Counted from the stretch's first letter, positions 36,501-45,292 are shown. The stretch: 64,000 bases of DNA from an uncultured Myxococcales bacterium (GCA_937980205.1 CALJKW010000076.1:310001-374000); one strand, 5' to 3'. The notes: generated by a model not told the origin, from the sequence alone. Program-made: numbers and translations.

Positions 36501-38075
36501 ATGGACGCTCCGTTCACCTCTCCGCTGCCGAAGGTCACGCTCGTGAAGGGCTTCGGCAACGACACCTTCGACAACGCCGTGGCGACGGCGCGCACCTGCT
36601 ACAACAGCCGCGTCATCACCGCCGCCGACGTGGTGAAAGACGAGAAGGCCATCGCGCTGCGCGACCGCATCGCGAAGGAGACGTACGAGGCCGGGCACCA
36701 CACCACCATCCAGCACGCGACCTTCCAGTTCACGCTCGAGAACGTGAGCCGGCAGGCGATCTGGTCGTTCCTGCACAGCCACCCGTTCTACAACTCCGAG
36801 CAGGTCAGCCAGCGCTACGTCGAGGTGCGGCCGGGCAACGTGGTGCGGCCGCGGCTGCCGGCTGCGCTCGACGTCGTCTACACGGGCGCCGTCGAGCGGG
36901 CGATGGGCGCGTACCAGCAGCTCATTCAGCTGCTGCTGCCGCGCGTCGCCGACGAGTTCTTCCGCATCTTCCCGGCGCGCAAGCGGGCCCCGGAGAAGTG
37001 GCAGCTCGGCCTCAAGAAGAAGGCGCAGGAGGTCGCGCGCTACGTGCTGCCGATCGGCACGTTCGCGCACCTGTACCACACGGTCTCCGGGCTCACGCTG
37101 CACCGCTACCACCGGCTCTGCCAGCAGATGGACGTGCCGACGGAGACCGCGCTGATGGTGAAGGCGATGGTCGACGAGGTGAATCGCGTCGACCCGCTCT
37201 TCTTCCGCAACATCGAAGACCCGCTGCCGCAGGACCAGACGCTCGAGTACCGGGCGCTGTCGCAGCTCGGGCGGCTGAAGGCCGGCAGCGGCCCGCGCGA
37301 GTACCTGCGCGAGTTCGACGCCGAGCTGGGCCCGCGCCTGTCGCGCCTCGTCGACTACAAGGTGAACGCTGAAGGAAGCGTGGCGCAGGGCGTGCGCGAC
37401 GTGCTGGGCGCCACGAAGGCCGAGCTGCCCGACGCGGCGGCGCTCGAGAAGGTGCTCTCGCCCCGCGAGAACCCGTACTTCGGCGAGTCGCTGGTGCTGA
37501 CCACGATGTCGAAGCTGACGCGCGCGCTCTCCCACGCGCACTACACGTTCCAGAAGAAGCTCTCGCACACGGCGGACAGCCAAGATCAGCGTCACCGGAT
37601 GACTCCGGCGTCGCGGCCGGTGCTGCACGCGCACTTCCTGCCGGGGCAGGTCGACGCGGTGCTGCCCGACCTCATCGCGCAGGTTCCGGCGGCGCGCGCG
37701 CTGTACGAAGAGACGAACGCGGCGACCTGGGGGGCCATCGAGCAGCTCCTGCACGGCGGCGTCAGCGAGGAGATGGCGCTGTACCTGCTGCCGAACGCGT
37801 TTCCGGTGCGGTTCCTCGAGTCCGGCGACCTGTTGCACCTGCACCACAAGTGGGTGCACCGCCTCTGCTACACCGCGCAGGAGGAGATCTGGCGCGCGTC
37901 GGTGGAAGAGGTCTCGCAGGTGAAGGCCGTGCACCCGCGGCTCGCAAGACACATCCAGCCTCCCTGCACGCTTCGCAAGGAGGCTGGCATCACTCCGTTC
38001 TGCCCCGAGGGGCCGCGGTTCTGCGGCGTCCCGGTGTGGAAGATGGAGCTCGAGCAGTTCCAGCGGCTGATCTGA
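36501..38075 (+). CDS. Long ThyX-family (FAD-dependent thymidylate synthase-like) protein
   Basis: 524 residues from ATG 36501 (an in-frame GTG at 36441 overlaps the previous gene). This is about twice the normal ThyX length, apparently two ThyX-like halves. The first half has THHTTIQHATFQFTLENVSRQ and YNSEQVSQRYVEVRPGNVV. In it the usual RHR-x7-S motif is altered (SHPFYNSEQVSQR). The second half carries QDQRHRMTPASRPVLH and a C-terminal Cys cluster. Canonical ThyX uses FAD and methylene-THF to methylate dUMP. Whether this long form still does so is uncertain. There are no obvious operon partners. Confidence 0.72.
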   Translation: MDAPFTSPLPKVTLVKGFGNDTFDNAVATARTCYNSRVITAADVVKDEKAIALRDRIAKETYEAGHHTTIQHATFQFTLENVSRQAIWSFLHSHPFYNSEQVSQRYVEVRPGNVVRPRLPAALDVVYTGAVERAMGAYQQLIQLLLPRVADEFFRIFPARKRAPEKWQLGLKKKAQEVARYVLPIGTFAHLYHTVSGLTLHRYHRLCQQMDVPTETALMVKAMVDEVNRVDPLFFRNIEDPLPQDQTLEYRALSQLGRLKAGSGPREYLREFDAELGPRLSRLVDYKVNAEGSVAQGVRDVLGATKAELPDAAALEKVLSPRENPYFGESLVLTTMSKLTRALSHAHYTFQKKLSHTADSQDQRHRMTPASRPVLHAHFLPGQVDAVLPDLIAQVPAARALYEETNAATWGAIEQLLHGGVSEEMALYLLPNAFPVRFLESGDLLHLHHKWVHRLCYTAQEEIWRASVEEVSQVKAVHPRLARHIQPPCTLRKEAGITPFCPEGPRFCGVPVWKMELEQFQRLI

Positions 38076-38085
38076 AGCGACCGAG

Positions 38086-38106
38086 GGCGGGCCAACGACG
38101 CCCGCC
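38086..38106. terminator. Hairpin between convergent genes (possible bidirectional terminator)
   Basis: GGCGGGC-CAACGAC-GCCCGCC: a perfect 7-bp stem with a 7-base loop between the stops of the ThyX-like gene and yceI. A CTTTTT tract lies 15 bases further on, too far for a textbook intrinsic terminator. Confidence 0.45.
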
Positions 38107-38129
38107 ACTCGTGCGCTGCGCTTTTTGGA

Positions 38130-38717
38130 CTACTTCTTCGCCGCGGCCTGACCGGGCGCCTTGGGCGCAAGCTCGGTGACGAAGTCGATCTTCACGTCGT
38201 TGCCGACGACGAGCTGGTTGTTGGCCATCGGCATGTTCCACTTCAGGTTCCAGTCGAGGCGGTTGATGGTGCCGGTGGCGATGGCGCCGCGGACGGGGGC
38301 CTTGGTGAAGGGGTTGGTGACCTCGGGCAGCAGCGTGACGTCGAGCGTCGCTTCCTTCGTCACGTCGCGGAGCGTGAGGTCGCCGGTGACCTTGAGCCGG
38401 TTCTCGCCGGCCTTCTCGATCTTCTTCGACTTGAAGGTGGCCTTGGGGAACTTCGCGACGTCGAAGAAGTCGGGGCTCTCGAGGTGAGCGTCGCGCTTGG
38501 CCTCCTGGGTCTGGGGCTTCACCTCGATGGCGAGATCGACCTTCGAGCGGGTGAGGTCTTTCTCGTCGAGCTCGACGGTGCCGGTGGTGCGGCCGAGGGT
38601 GCCGCTGACGTCGCTCACCATCATGTGCTTCACGGTGAACCGGGCGGACGTGTGCGAGGGGTCGAGCTCCCAGGTGCTGGAGAGGGCGACGGCGGCGACT
38701 GCTGCGATGACGGTCAT
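38130..38717 (-). CDS. YceI-family periplasmic lipid-binding protein
   Basis: 195 residues with an N-terminal signal (VIAAVAAVALSS) and the YceI lipocalin-like signature: WELDPSHTSARFTVKHMMV, then HLESPDFFDVAKFPKATFKS, then GDLTLRDVTKEATLDV. The family binds polyisoprenoid or similar lipids in the periplasm. ATG 38717 is preceded by AAGGAA at six bases. It diverges from the SufR-like regulator with two inverted repeats between them, so it is a likely regulatory target. The long frame upstream of the ATG covers the shared promoter and is not coding. Confidence 0.88.
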   Translation of the reverse strand: MTVIAAVAAVALSSTWELDPSHTSARFTVKHMMVSDVSGTLGRTTGTVELDEKDLTRSKVDLAIEVKPQTQEAKRDAHLESPDFFDVAKFPKATFKSKKIEKAGENRLKVTGDLTLRDVTKEATLDVTLLPEVTNPFTKAPVRGAIATGTINRLDWNLKWNMPMANNQLVVGNDVKIDFVTELAPKAPGQAAAKK

Positions 38718-38791
38718 GGGGGGTTCCTTGAAATGGGTGGAGACAGCCACTCCAAGACGCGCGGCAACAATTGGCGTTTCACACTCACTGC

Positions 38792-38807
38792 GTTGCAAAA
38801 GTGCAAC
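38792..38807. promoter_or_regulatory. Inverted repeat, candidate operator 1
   Basis: GTTGCA-AAAG-TGCAAC, a perfect 6-bp palindrome 75 bases upstream of yceI and 47 bases upstream of the divergent regulator. Placement suits a repressor or activator site; the cognate protein is inferred to be the adjacent HTH regulator. Confidence 0.5.
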
Positions 38808-38817
38808 AGACCGGGGT

Positions 38818-38841
38818 TTACGAAAAGCGTATGTGTCGTAA
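38818..38841. promoter_or_regulatory. Inverted repeat, candidate autoregulatory operator 2
   Basis: TTACGA-N12-TCGTAA, perfect 6-base arms 24 bases end to end, finishing 12 bases before the regulator ATG and overlapping its likely promoter or ribosome-binding region. Candidate autoregulatory site. Confidence 0.55.
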
Positions 38842-38853
38842 GGTGCCCGGCTG

Positions 38854-39498
38854 ATGAAGCTGGGAGGTCCCCAGGCCCGCGTCCTCGAAGCGCTCCGGCG
38901 CCGCGGCGGAGCCACGGCCGAAGAGCTCGCGCGGGAGCTGGGGGGCGGGGCCGTCGCGATGCGCGTGCACCTGAGGAACCTGCTCGCGGCGGGGCTGGTC
39001 TCCCACGAGGAAGAGCGCCAGGAGGTGGGCCGCCCGGTGCGGCGCTTTCAGCTGACCGCCGCGGCCGACTCGACCTTTCCGAAGCAGTACGAGCGGTTCG
39101 CGGTCGCGCTGGCCGACGCCGTCGCCGAGCAGCTCGGCGAGAAGGCGCTGAAGGCGGTGCTCGACAACTGGCTCGACCGGCTCGAGCCGTACCTGAAGGC
39201 GCGGCTGCCGGACGACCCCGACGAGCAGCTCGATGCCCTCGCGAAGCACCAGTCGGCCTTCGGGTTCATGGCGTCGGTGAAGACCGGCAAGGGCGAGGAC
39301 CTGCTGCTCGAGCGCAACTGCCCCATCGCCGCGGTGGCGGTGCGGTTCCCCGTCATCTGCGAGCGCGAGGCCGAGCTGTTCGAGCGGGTGACGGGGCGGA
39401 AGGTCACGCTCGAGTGCTGCCAGGCGAAGGGCGACGCGGTGTGTGAGTTCTCGATCCAGGCGCGGAAGCGTTCGACTGGCGCTAAGAAGTCGGCGTGA
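38854..39498 (+). CDS. SufR-like winged-helix regulator with C-terminal Cys cluster
   Basis: 214 residues. Winged helix at about 5-65 (ATAEELARELGGGAVAMRVH, recognition region, then GRPVRRFQL). The C-terminal domain has Cys156 and Cys169 (C-x12-C), Cys188-Cys189 and Cys197, the layout expected of the SufR/COG2345 group whose members bind an Fe-S cluster. It probably senses Fe-S or redox state and controls itself, the divergent yceI and its own operon (inference). It is followed by the adenosyltransferase with a GTGA overlap. No suf genes are nearby, so the symbol is withheld. Confidence 0.78.
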   Translation: MKLGGPQARVLEALRRRGGATAEELARELGGGAVAMRVHLRNLLAAGLVSHEEERQEVGRPVRRFQLTAAADSTFPKQYERFAVALADAVAEQLGEKALKAVLDNWLDRLEPYLKARLPDDPDEQLDALAKHQSAFGFMASVKTGKGEDLLLERNCPIAAVAVRFPVICEREAELFERVTGRKVTLECCQAKGDAVCEFSIQARKRSTGAKKSA

Positions 39499-40052
39499 CC
39501 GCCATCTACACGAAGACCGGAGACACCGGAGACACCTCGCTCTTCGGCGGAGGCCGCGTCGGCAAGGAAGACGAGCGCGTCGAGGCCTACGGCCAGGTCG
39601 ACGAGCTCAACTCGGCGATCGGCGTCGCGCGCGCTGAAGGCCTGGGCGAGATGGACGCGCTCGCCGGCGACCTGCAGAACCAGCTGTTCACCGTGGGCGC
39701 GGTGCTCGCGACCCCGGCGAGCAGCAAGGCGGCGGCGGCCATCCCCAAGCTGAACCCCGAGTGGACGACGGCGATGGAGCGCGCCATCGACAAGTTCGAC
39801 ACCGAAATTCCTCCGCTCGCGAACTTCATTCTCCCGGCCGGGACGAAGGCGGCGGCGGCGCTGCACCACGCGCGCACCGTCTGCCGCCGCACGGAGCGGC
39901 GCGTCGTGCCGCTGCTGCGCGCCGGCAAGGTCGGGACCGAGACGATCACGTATCTGAACCGCCTGTCGGATCTGCTCTTCACCATGGCCCGTGTCGCGAA
40001 CCACCGCGCGGGCGTGAAAGACGTGCCCTGGGTGCAGCCTCCGAAATCCTGA
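39495..40052 (+). CDS. Cob(I)alamin adenosyltransferase, PduO/MMAB type
   Basis: 185 residues from a GTG overlapping the regulator stop. Signature YTKTGDTGDTSLFGGGRV, then RVEAYGQVDELNSAIG, CRRTERRVVPLL and NRLSDLLFTMAR. It transfers the adenosyl group of ATP to cob(I)alamin to make coenzyme B12, and also delivers it to methylmalonyl-CoA mutase. The methylmalonyl-CoA epimerase gene lies 7.5 kb away. Cytoplasmic trimer in the family. Confidence 0.9.
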   Translation: MTAIYTKTGDTGDTSLFGGGRVGKEDERVEAYGQVDELNSAIGVARAEGLGEMDALAGDLQNQLFTVGAVLATPASSKAAAAIPKLNPEWTTAMERAIDKFDTEIPPLANFILPAGTKAAAALHHARTVCRRTERRVVPLLRAGKVGTETITYLNRLSDLLFTMARVANHRAGVKDVPWVQPPKS

Positions 40053-41041
40053 GCGCAGCGGCGCTTCGTGGGCTCGCGCTGGAGGCAGGCTTCGAGCTCG
40101 CCGGGTTCGCCCGCGCCGAGCCGATTCCTCCCGACGCGCTGGTCGGCTGGCTCGAGGCGGGGTTCGCCGCGGACCTCGACTGGATGCGCTCGCGCGTCGA
40201 AGAGCGGCTCGACGTGACGCGGCTCTTGCCCGGCGCGCGCACCGTCGTCGCGCTCGCGTGCAACTACCACCGCGGCGACGAGCCCTCGACCATCGCGCGC
40301 TACGCGAGAGGCCGCGACTACCACGCGACGATGCGGCAGCGGCTGCGCGGCTTTCGCCGGCGCCTGCGCGAGCGGTGGCCGCAGGTGAAGGACTACGGCT
40401 CGGTCGACGCAGCGCCGGTGATGGAGAAGGTCTGGGCGGCGCGCGCCGGCATCGGCTACGTCGGCAAGAACGGCTGCTTCATCACGCCTCAGTTCGGGTC
40501 GTGGGTCGTGCTCTCGGCGCTGATTCTCGACGCCGAGGTCGACGCGTACGGAGACGGCCCGGCGGCGGATCGCTGCGGCCGCTGCACGCTGTGCATCACC
40601 TCGTGTCCGACCGGCGCCATCGAGCCGGGCGCGCGCGTCGACGCCGGCCGCTGCATCTCGTACCAGACCATCGAGAACGCGTGCGAGGTGCCGGAGCACC
40701 TGCGCGAGGCGCACGCGGGCATGACGTTCGGCTGCGACATCTGCCAGGACGTGTGCCCGCTCAACGACTCGCCGGTGCTCGCCGGTGAGCGGTTCGCGCC
40801 CCGGCCCGTCGCCGCGCTCTCGGCGCTGCAGCTCGCCGGCATGACGCGCGAGCAGTACGCGCAGTGGATTCCCGGCACCGCCATGGCGCGCGCGCAGTAC
40901 GACGGGCTGCGAAGGAACGCGGCGTACGCGCTCGGCGCGGCGCGCGAGCAGGCCGCGCGGCCCGTGCTCGAGCGCCTCGTCCGGGACGAGCACCCGGCGG
41001 TGAGAGAGGCAGCGGCGTGGGCGCTGAAGCGCCTCGCGTGA
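40049..41041 (+). CDS. queG: Epoxyqueuosine reductase QueG (CTG start proposed)
   Basis: 330 residues. Features: SWVVLSALILDAEV core, two 4Fe-4S motifs (CGRCTLCITSCPTGAI and CDICQDVCPLN), and C-terminal HEAT-like repeats (RNAAYALGAA, then DEHPAVREAAAWALKRL). It reduces epoxyqueuosine to queuosine in tRNA with cobalamin and Fe-S clusters, which fits a neighbour that makes coenzyme B12. No ATG, GTG or TTG lies in frame near the expected N-terminus. A CTG at 40049 overlaps the upstream TGA as CTGA, matching the xTGA overlap at the other junctions of this operon, so it was chosen. Confidence 0.87.
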   Translation: MSAAALRGLALEAGFELAGFARAEPIPPDALVGWLEAGFAADLDWMRSRVEERLDVTRLLPGARTVVALACNYHRGDEPSTIARYARGRDYHATMRQRLRGFRRRLRERWPQVKDYGSVDAAPVMEKVWAARAGIGYVGKNGCFITPQFGSWVVLSALILDAEVDAYGDGPAADRCGRCTLCITSCPTGAIEPGARVDAGRCISYQTIENACEVPEHLREAHAGMTFGCDICQDVCPLNDSPVLAGERFAPRPVAALSALQLAGMTREQYAQWIPGTAMARAQYDGLRRNAAYALGAAREQAARPVLERLVRDEHPAVREAAAWALKRLA

Positions 41042-41982
41042 GTTCGACCGTGAACGGCCGGGATCGGGATCGCGAGCGGAAGACCTCGCCGGTCGTCACG
41101 CTCGCGCTGCTCACGCAGACGCTGCTGGCCGTCGGCACGTACCTCATCGGCAAAGAGGTCACCCAGCGCCTCGACGCCATCACCGTCATCTGCACGCGCT
41201 CGCTGCTGTCGGCCGTCTTCCTCGGGGGCGTCATCCTCGCGATGGGCCGGCCCTTCCTGCCGCCGCGCCAGCTCATCCCGAAGCTCGTGCTGTTCGGCTT
41301 CCTCGCCGGGCCCATCAACCAGGGCGCGTTCCTCTACGGGCTCTCGAAGACGCACCCGGCGCACGCCTCGCTGTTGTACGCGCTGACTCCGGCGGGCGTG
41401 TACCTCGGCGGCCTGCTGCTGGCCCGCGAGCGCCGCGAGAACCGGCGCGTGCTCGGCATCGCGCTCGCGTTCGCCGGAGTCCTCGTGCTGCTCTTCGGCA
41501 AGGGCCTCGCCGAGGCGCGCGGCACGCTGGAGGGCGACGCGTGGGTGCTGGCCGCCGTCGTCGCGTGGATCGTCGTCACCATGGAGGGCAAGCAGCTCGC
41601 GGCGGAGATCGGCCCGCTCAAGGCCTCGGCGTGGATGCTGGTCTTCGCCGGCGTCTGGGTCGCGTTCGCGGCGCCGTTCCTGCTCGACGCGCGCGCGCTC
41701 GGCGCCGCCGAGCCGCTCACGCTCGCCGGCGTCGGGTACCTCGTGCTGCTGTCGTCGGTCGCCTCGTACCTGCTGTGGAACTTCGCGCTGTCGCGGGCCG
41801 ATGCGTCGGCCGTCGCGGTGTTCGCGAACCTGCAGCCGGTCGGCACCGCGGTCGCCGCCTGGGCGATTCGCGGCGAGCCGCTGACCTGGGTGATGGTCGC
41901 CGGAGGAGCCCTCGTCCTCGGTGGCGTCCGCCTCGCCTCGCAGGTGGCGCGGCCTCGCGTCGAGGCGGTGGGGCAGGCGTGA
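41038..41982 (+). CDS. EamA/DMT-family transporter
   Basis: 314 residues with ten hydrophobic segments in two EamA repeats. Typical phrases are HASLLYALTPAGVYLGGLLL, then GIALAFAGVLVLLFG, and in the second repeat VFANLQPVGTAVAAWAIRGE. A likely metabolite or amino-acid exporter; substrate not predictable. GTG start overlaps queG stop (GTGA), so it belongs to the regulator-led operon. Confidence 0.85.
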   Translation: MSSTVNGRDRDRERKTSPVVTLALLTQTLLAVGTYLIGKEVTQRLDAITVICTRSLLSAVFLGGVILAMGRPFLPPRQLIPKLVLFGFLAGPINQGAFLYGLSKTHPAHASLLYALTPAGVYLGGLLLARERRENRRVLGIALAFAGVLVLLFGKGLAEARGTLEGDAWVLAAVVAWIVVTMEGKQLAAEIGPLKASAWMLVFAGVWVAFAAPFLLDARALGAAEPLTLAGVGYLVLLSSVASYLLWNFALSRADASAVAVFANLQPVGTAVAAWAIRGEPLTWVMVAGGALVLGGVRLASQVARPRVEAVGQA

Positions 41983-42530
41983 GGCCGCCGTGCGCCTCGC
42001 TGCTGGTGATGGCCGCGTGCGCGCAGCCGGCGCCGTGTCCCATCGCAGGAGACCTCGCGCAGCCGCCGTCGCTCACGGTGACGCAGCGCCTGCCCGACGG
42101 CGGCGCCGAGGACGTGCGCGGCACGCTGTACCTGCAGGTGCCGGCGCAAGGCGGGCACGTCGTCTTCGTCGGCGTCCGCGTGCAGAACCTGGAGGCGTGC
42201 GGGCTCGAGCTCTCGGCGGCGCTCGTCGACCCGATGACGAATCGGCTCGAGACGGAGGAGCGGCGGCGCGTCGACCTCGGCCCCGGCTTCATGTCCGACC
42301 CTGCGGACACCGCGAACTTCGCGAACGTGCCGGCGTGCCCGAACTTCGGCACGCGCGACATCGCCGGGCCCCAGTGGAACCTCGCCGTCGAGGCGAAGCA
42401 GCGCGACGGGCGTGCCGCGACGGCGACGCTGCCGGTGGTGCTGTCGTGCGAGACCGGCGGGGAAGACTGCGCGTGCGAGTGTGCGGCCGGCTACGTGCTG
42501 GGGAAGTGCGGGAGGCGCGACGGCGGGTAA
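41979..42530 (+). CDS. Small secreted lipoprotein
   Basis: 183 residues from a GTG overlapping the transporter stop. Short signal with lipobox LLVMAAC. The mature part is beta-rich with paired Cys residues (NLEACGLELS, NVPACPNFGTRDIAG) and a Cys-rich end (CETGGEDCACECAAGY). It is the last gene of the operon. No family recognised. Confidence 0.7.
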   Translation: MRPPCASLLVMAACAQPAPCPIAGDLAQPPSLTVTQRLPDGGAEDVRGTLYLQVPAQGGHVVFVGVRVQNLEACGLELSAALVDPMTNRLETEERRRVDLGPGFMSDPADTANFANVPACPNFGTRDIAGPQWNLAVEAKQRDGRAATATLPVVLSCETGGEDCACECAAGYVLGKCGRRDGG

Positions 42531-42593
42531 GCAGAGGGTTCGGGGCCAGCACCGTCCACGCTGCGCGCCACTTCGCTCAGGGTGAACGGAGGC

Positions 42594-43319
42594 TCATCGC
42601 TTCCCGTTCACGAACCCGGCGAGGAAGTCGATCTTCCCCTCGGCGTCGAGGTGCATCACGTCGACGCCGTAGAACAGCGTGCGGCCGCCCTGGCGCGAGA
42701 GGATGACCCAGTCCCACGTCATCCACCCGCCGCCGGCGTCGGCCATGCCGGTCGTCGCGTTCACCTGCGTGCCGAAGACGAGGTTGCGGAAGCGGCCGAT
42801 CATCTGGCTCACGCCGTCGGGGCCGGTCCAGTCGTTGGTGCCGTCCACGTAGCGGCCCTGCTCGGCCCACACCGCTCTGAGCAGCGCGAGCCGCGCGGCG
42901 TCGTCGTCGAGGTTCCAGGCCTTCGAGTAGTAGACGCCCTGCCACGGCATCGGGTCTCCCTGCACCGGCACCGGGAGCTCGATGGCGCGGGCGATGCGGT
43001 CGTCGGCGCGGCGCTGCAGGAGCACGCTCGTGCCGTCGCCGAGCTTGAGCAGGCTCACGTCGTGGTGGCGGTAGAGCTCGAGCTCTCCTTTCGGCTCGAG
43101 CGTCGAGAGCAGCTTCGCGCCCTCGTCGCGGCCGCGCACGGCCTGGCCGGCGCGAACCACCTCGGCGTCGTCGGCGAGCAGCGGCGCGAGCTCGGCGGGC
43201 GCCTGCGTCTTCGCGCGCACGAGGTCGTGCAGCCGCTGGTCGGCCGTGCCGGGCAGCACCGCGGGCGCGCAGCAGCACAGCAGGAGAAGAGAGACGGGCC
43301 GCCCGAGTGTTGAAGCCAC
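42594..43319 (-). CDS. NTF2/SnoaL-like secreted lipoprotein
   Basis: 241 residues from a GTG. Signal with a Cys-rich lipobox (LLLLCCCAPAVLPG). Residues about 25-110 (LHDLVRAKTQAPAELAPLLA, then DDAEVVRAG) look like an NTF2-like fold; the second half (WQGVYYSKAWNLDDDAARLA, then GGWMTWDWVILSRQGG) is a repeat of the same type. No catalytic residues assigned. The start codon lies inside the base-paired flank of the permuted tRNA-like element just upstream, so its translation might depend on that structure. Confidence 0.72.
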   Translation of the reverse strand: MASTLGRPVSLLLLCCCAPAVLPGTADQRLHDLVRAKTQAPAELAPLLADDAEVVRAGQAVRGRDEGAKLLSTLEPKGELELYRHHDVSLLKLGDGTSVLLQRRADDRIARAIELPVPVQGDPMPWQGVYYSKAWNLDDDAARLALLRAVWAEQGRYVDGTNDWTGPDGVSQMIGRFRNLVFGTQVNATTGMADAGGGWMTWDWVILSRQGGRTLFYGVDVMHLDAEGKIDFLAGFVNGKR

Positions 43320-43440
43320 GAATCGCGCTCTACCACTGAGCTACGGGCCCGTGAGAGTGGACCCGGCTGGATTCGAACCAGCGACCTCGTCCTTGCAGAG
43401 GACAATGATTGGGCGTGTAGGGCCTCAACTGCCGGGCGGC
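43298..43440 (-). ncRNA. Structured element: permuted tRNA-Ala-like sequence on a long closing stem
   Basis: Read on the minus strand, 43403-43358 is a tRNA 3' part. It has an anticodon arm GTCC-TCTGCAA-GGAC, variable loop AGGTC, T arm GCTGG-TTCGAAT-CCAGC, acceptor strand CGGGTCC and discriminator A. Seven bases (CTCTCAC) later, 43350-43325 is a 5' part with acceptor GGGCCCG, TA, and D arm GCTC-AGTGGTA-GAGC, then GC. The two acceptor strands pair, with G3-U70, the alanine identity pair, and the anticodon would be UGC. The flanks 43440-43407 and 43324-43298 are complementary: 8, 8, 4 and 4 bp plus G-U pairs, with small bulges. Position 33 is C, not U. There is no encoded CCA. It may be a permuted tRNA gene, a tRNA mimic, or a fossil. 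Confidence 0.55.
43325..43403 (-). tRNA. Permuted tRNA-Ala(UGC)-like core (3' part before 5' part)
   Basis: Joining 43350-43325 to 43403-43358 gives a 72-base four-armed cloverleaf with GG in the D loop, TTCGAAT in the T loop, A37 and a G3-U70 acceptor. In the genome the order is reversed, so a normal linear tRNA cannot be cut from it; function unproven. The break falls between positions 27 and 28. Confidence 0.4.
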
Positions 43441-43482
43441 CCGCGCTGCGAGACGCGGGCGCCGCGGCAGCCTGACGCGCCG

Positions 43483-45114
<1,632 letters not shown>

Positions 45115-45171
45115 GGGGAGGGGTCCCTTTAACACCACGTCCCGCTCTGGGAAGCCGGAGGCCGAGGAGCC

Positions 45172-45231
45172 GGGGACGGTTTCTACGGGGACGGTCTCTT
45201 CGGGGACGGTCTCTTCGGGGATGGGAACGAC
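45172..45231. repeat. 15-base tandem repeat, intergenic
   Basis: Four units of GGGGACGGTCTCTTC type (first and fourth diverged) between two minus-strand genes. The flanking bases to about 45290 continue a looser GGGAC/GGAAC pattern. No coding role was found for it. Confidence 0.65.
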
Positions 45232-45292
45232 TCGACGGGCCCGGGTGCGTTCACGGGAACGTTCACTGGCAGGGGGACCGGAACGCGCACGC

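Noticed and set aside
43389..43403. Reading the loop as tRNA-Cys (GCA)
   Set aside because: Shifting the loop to place U33 before GCA breaks the anticodon stem (C-A and T-G pairs). The G3-U70 acceptor also points to alanine.
43404..43413. Bulge-helix-bulge splice site at the ends of the permuted tRNA
   Set aside because: A 4-bp helix (AATC/GATT) is flanked by two 3-base bulges (CCC and ATT), but both are on the same strand. A true BHB has them on opposite strands, and bacteria lack the matching endonuclease.
43440..43459. Hairpin CCCGCG-N8-CGCGGG after the ABC-F stop as a terminator
   Set aside because: 6-bp GC stem but no T-tract on the minus strand, and it touches the first base of the tRNA-like element; could be part of that structure instead.
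45183..45292. Coding extension with repeated Pro-Ser-Pro-Lys-Arg residues
   Set aside because: It is an out-of-frame reading of the tandem repeats joined to the antisense frame of the charged secreted protein.
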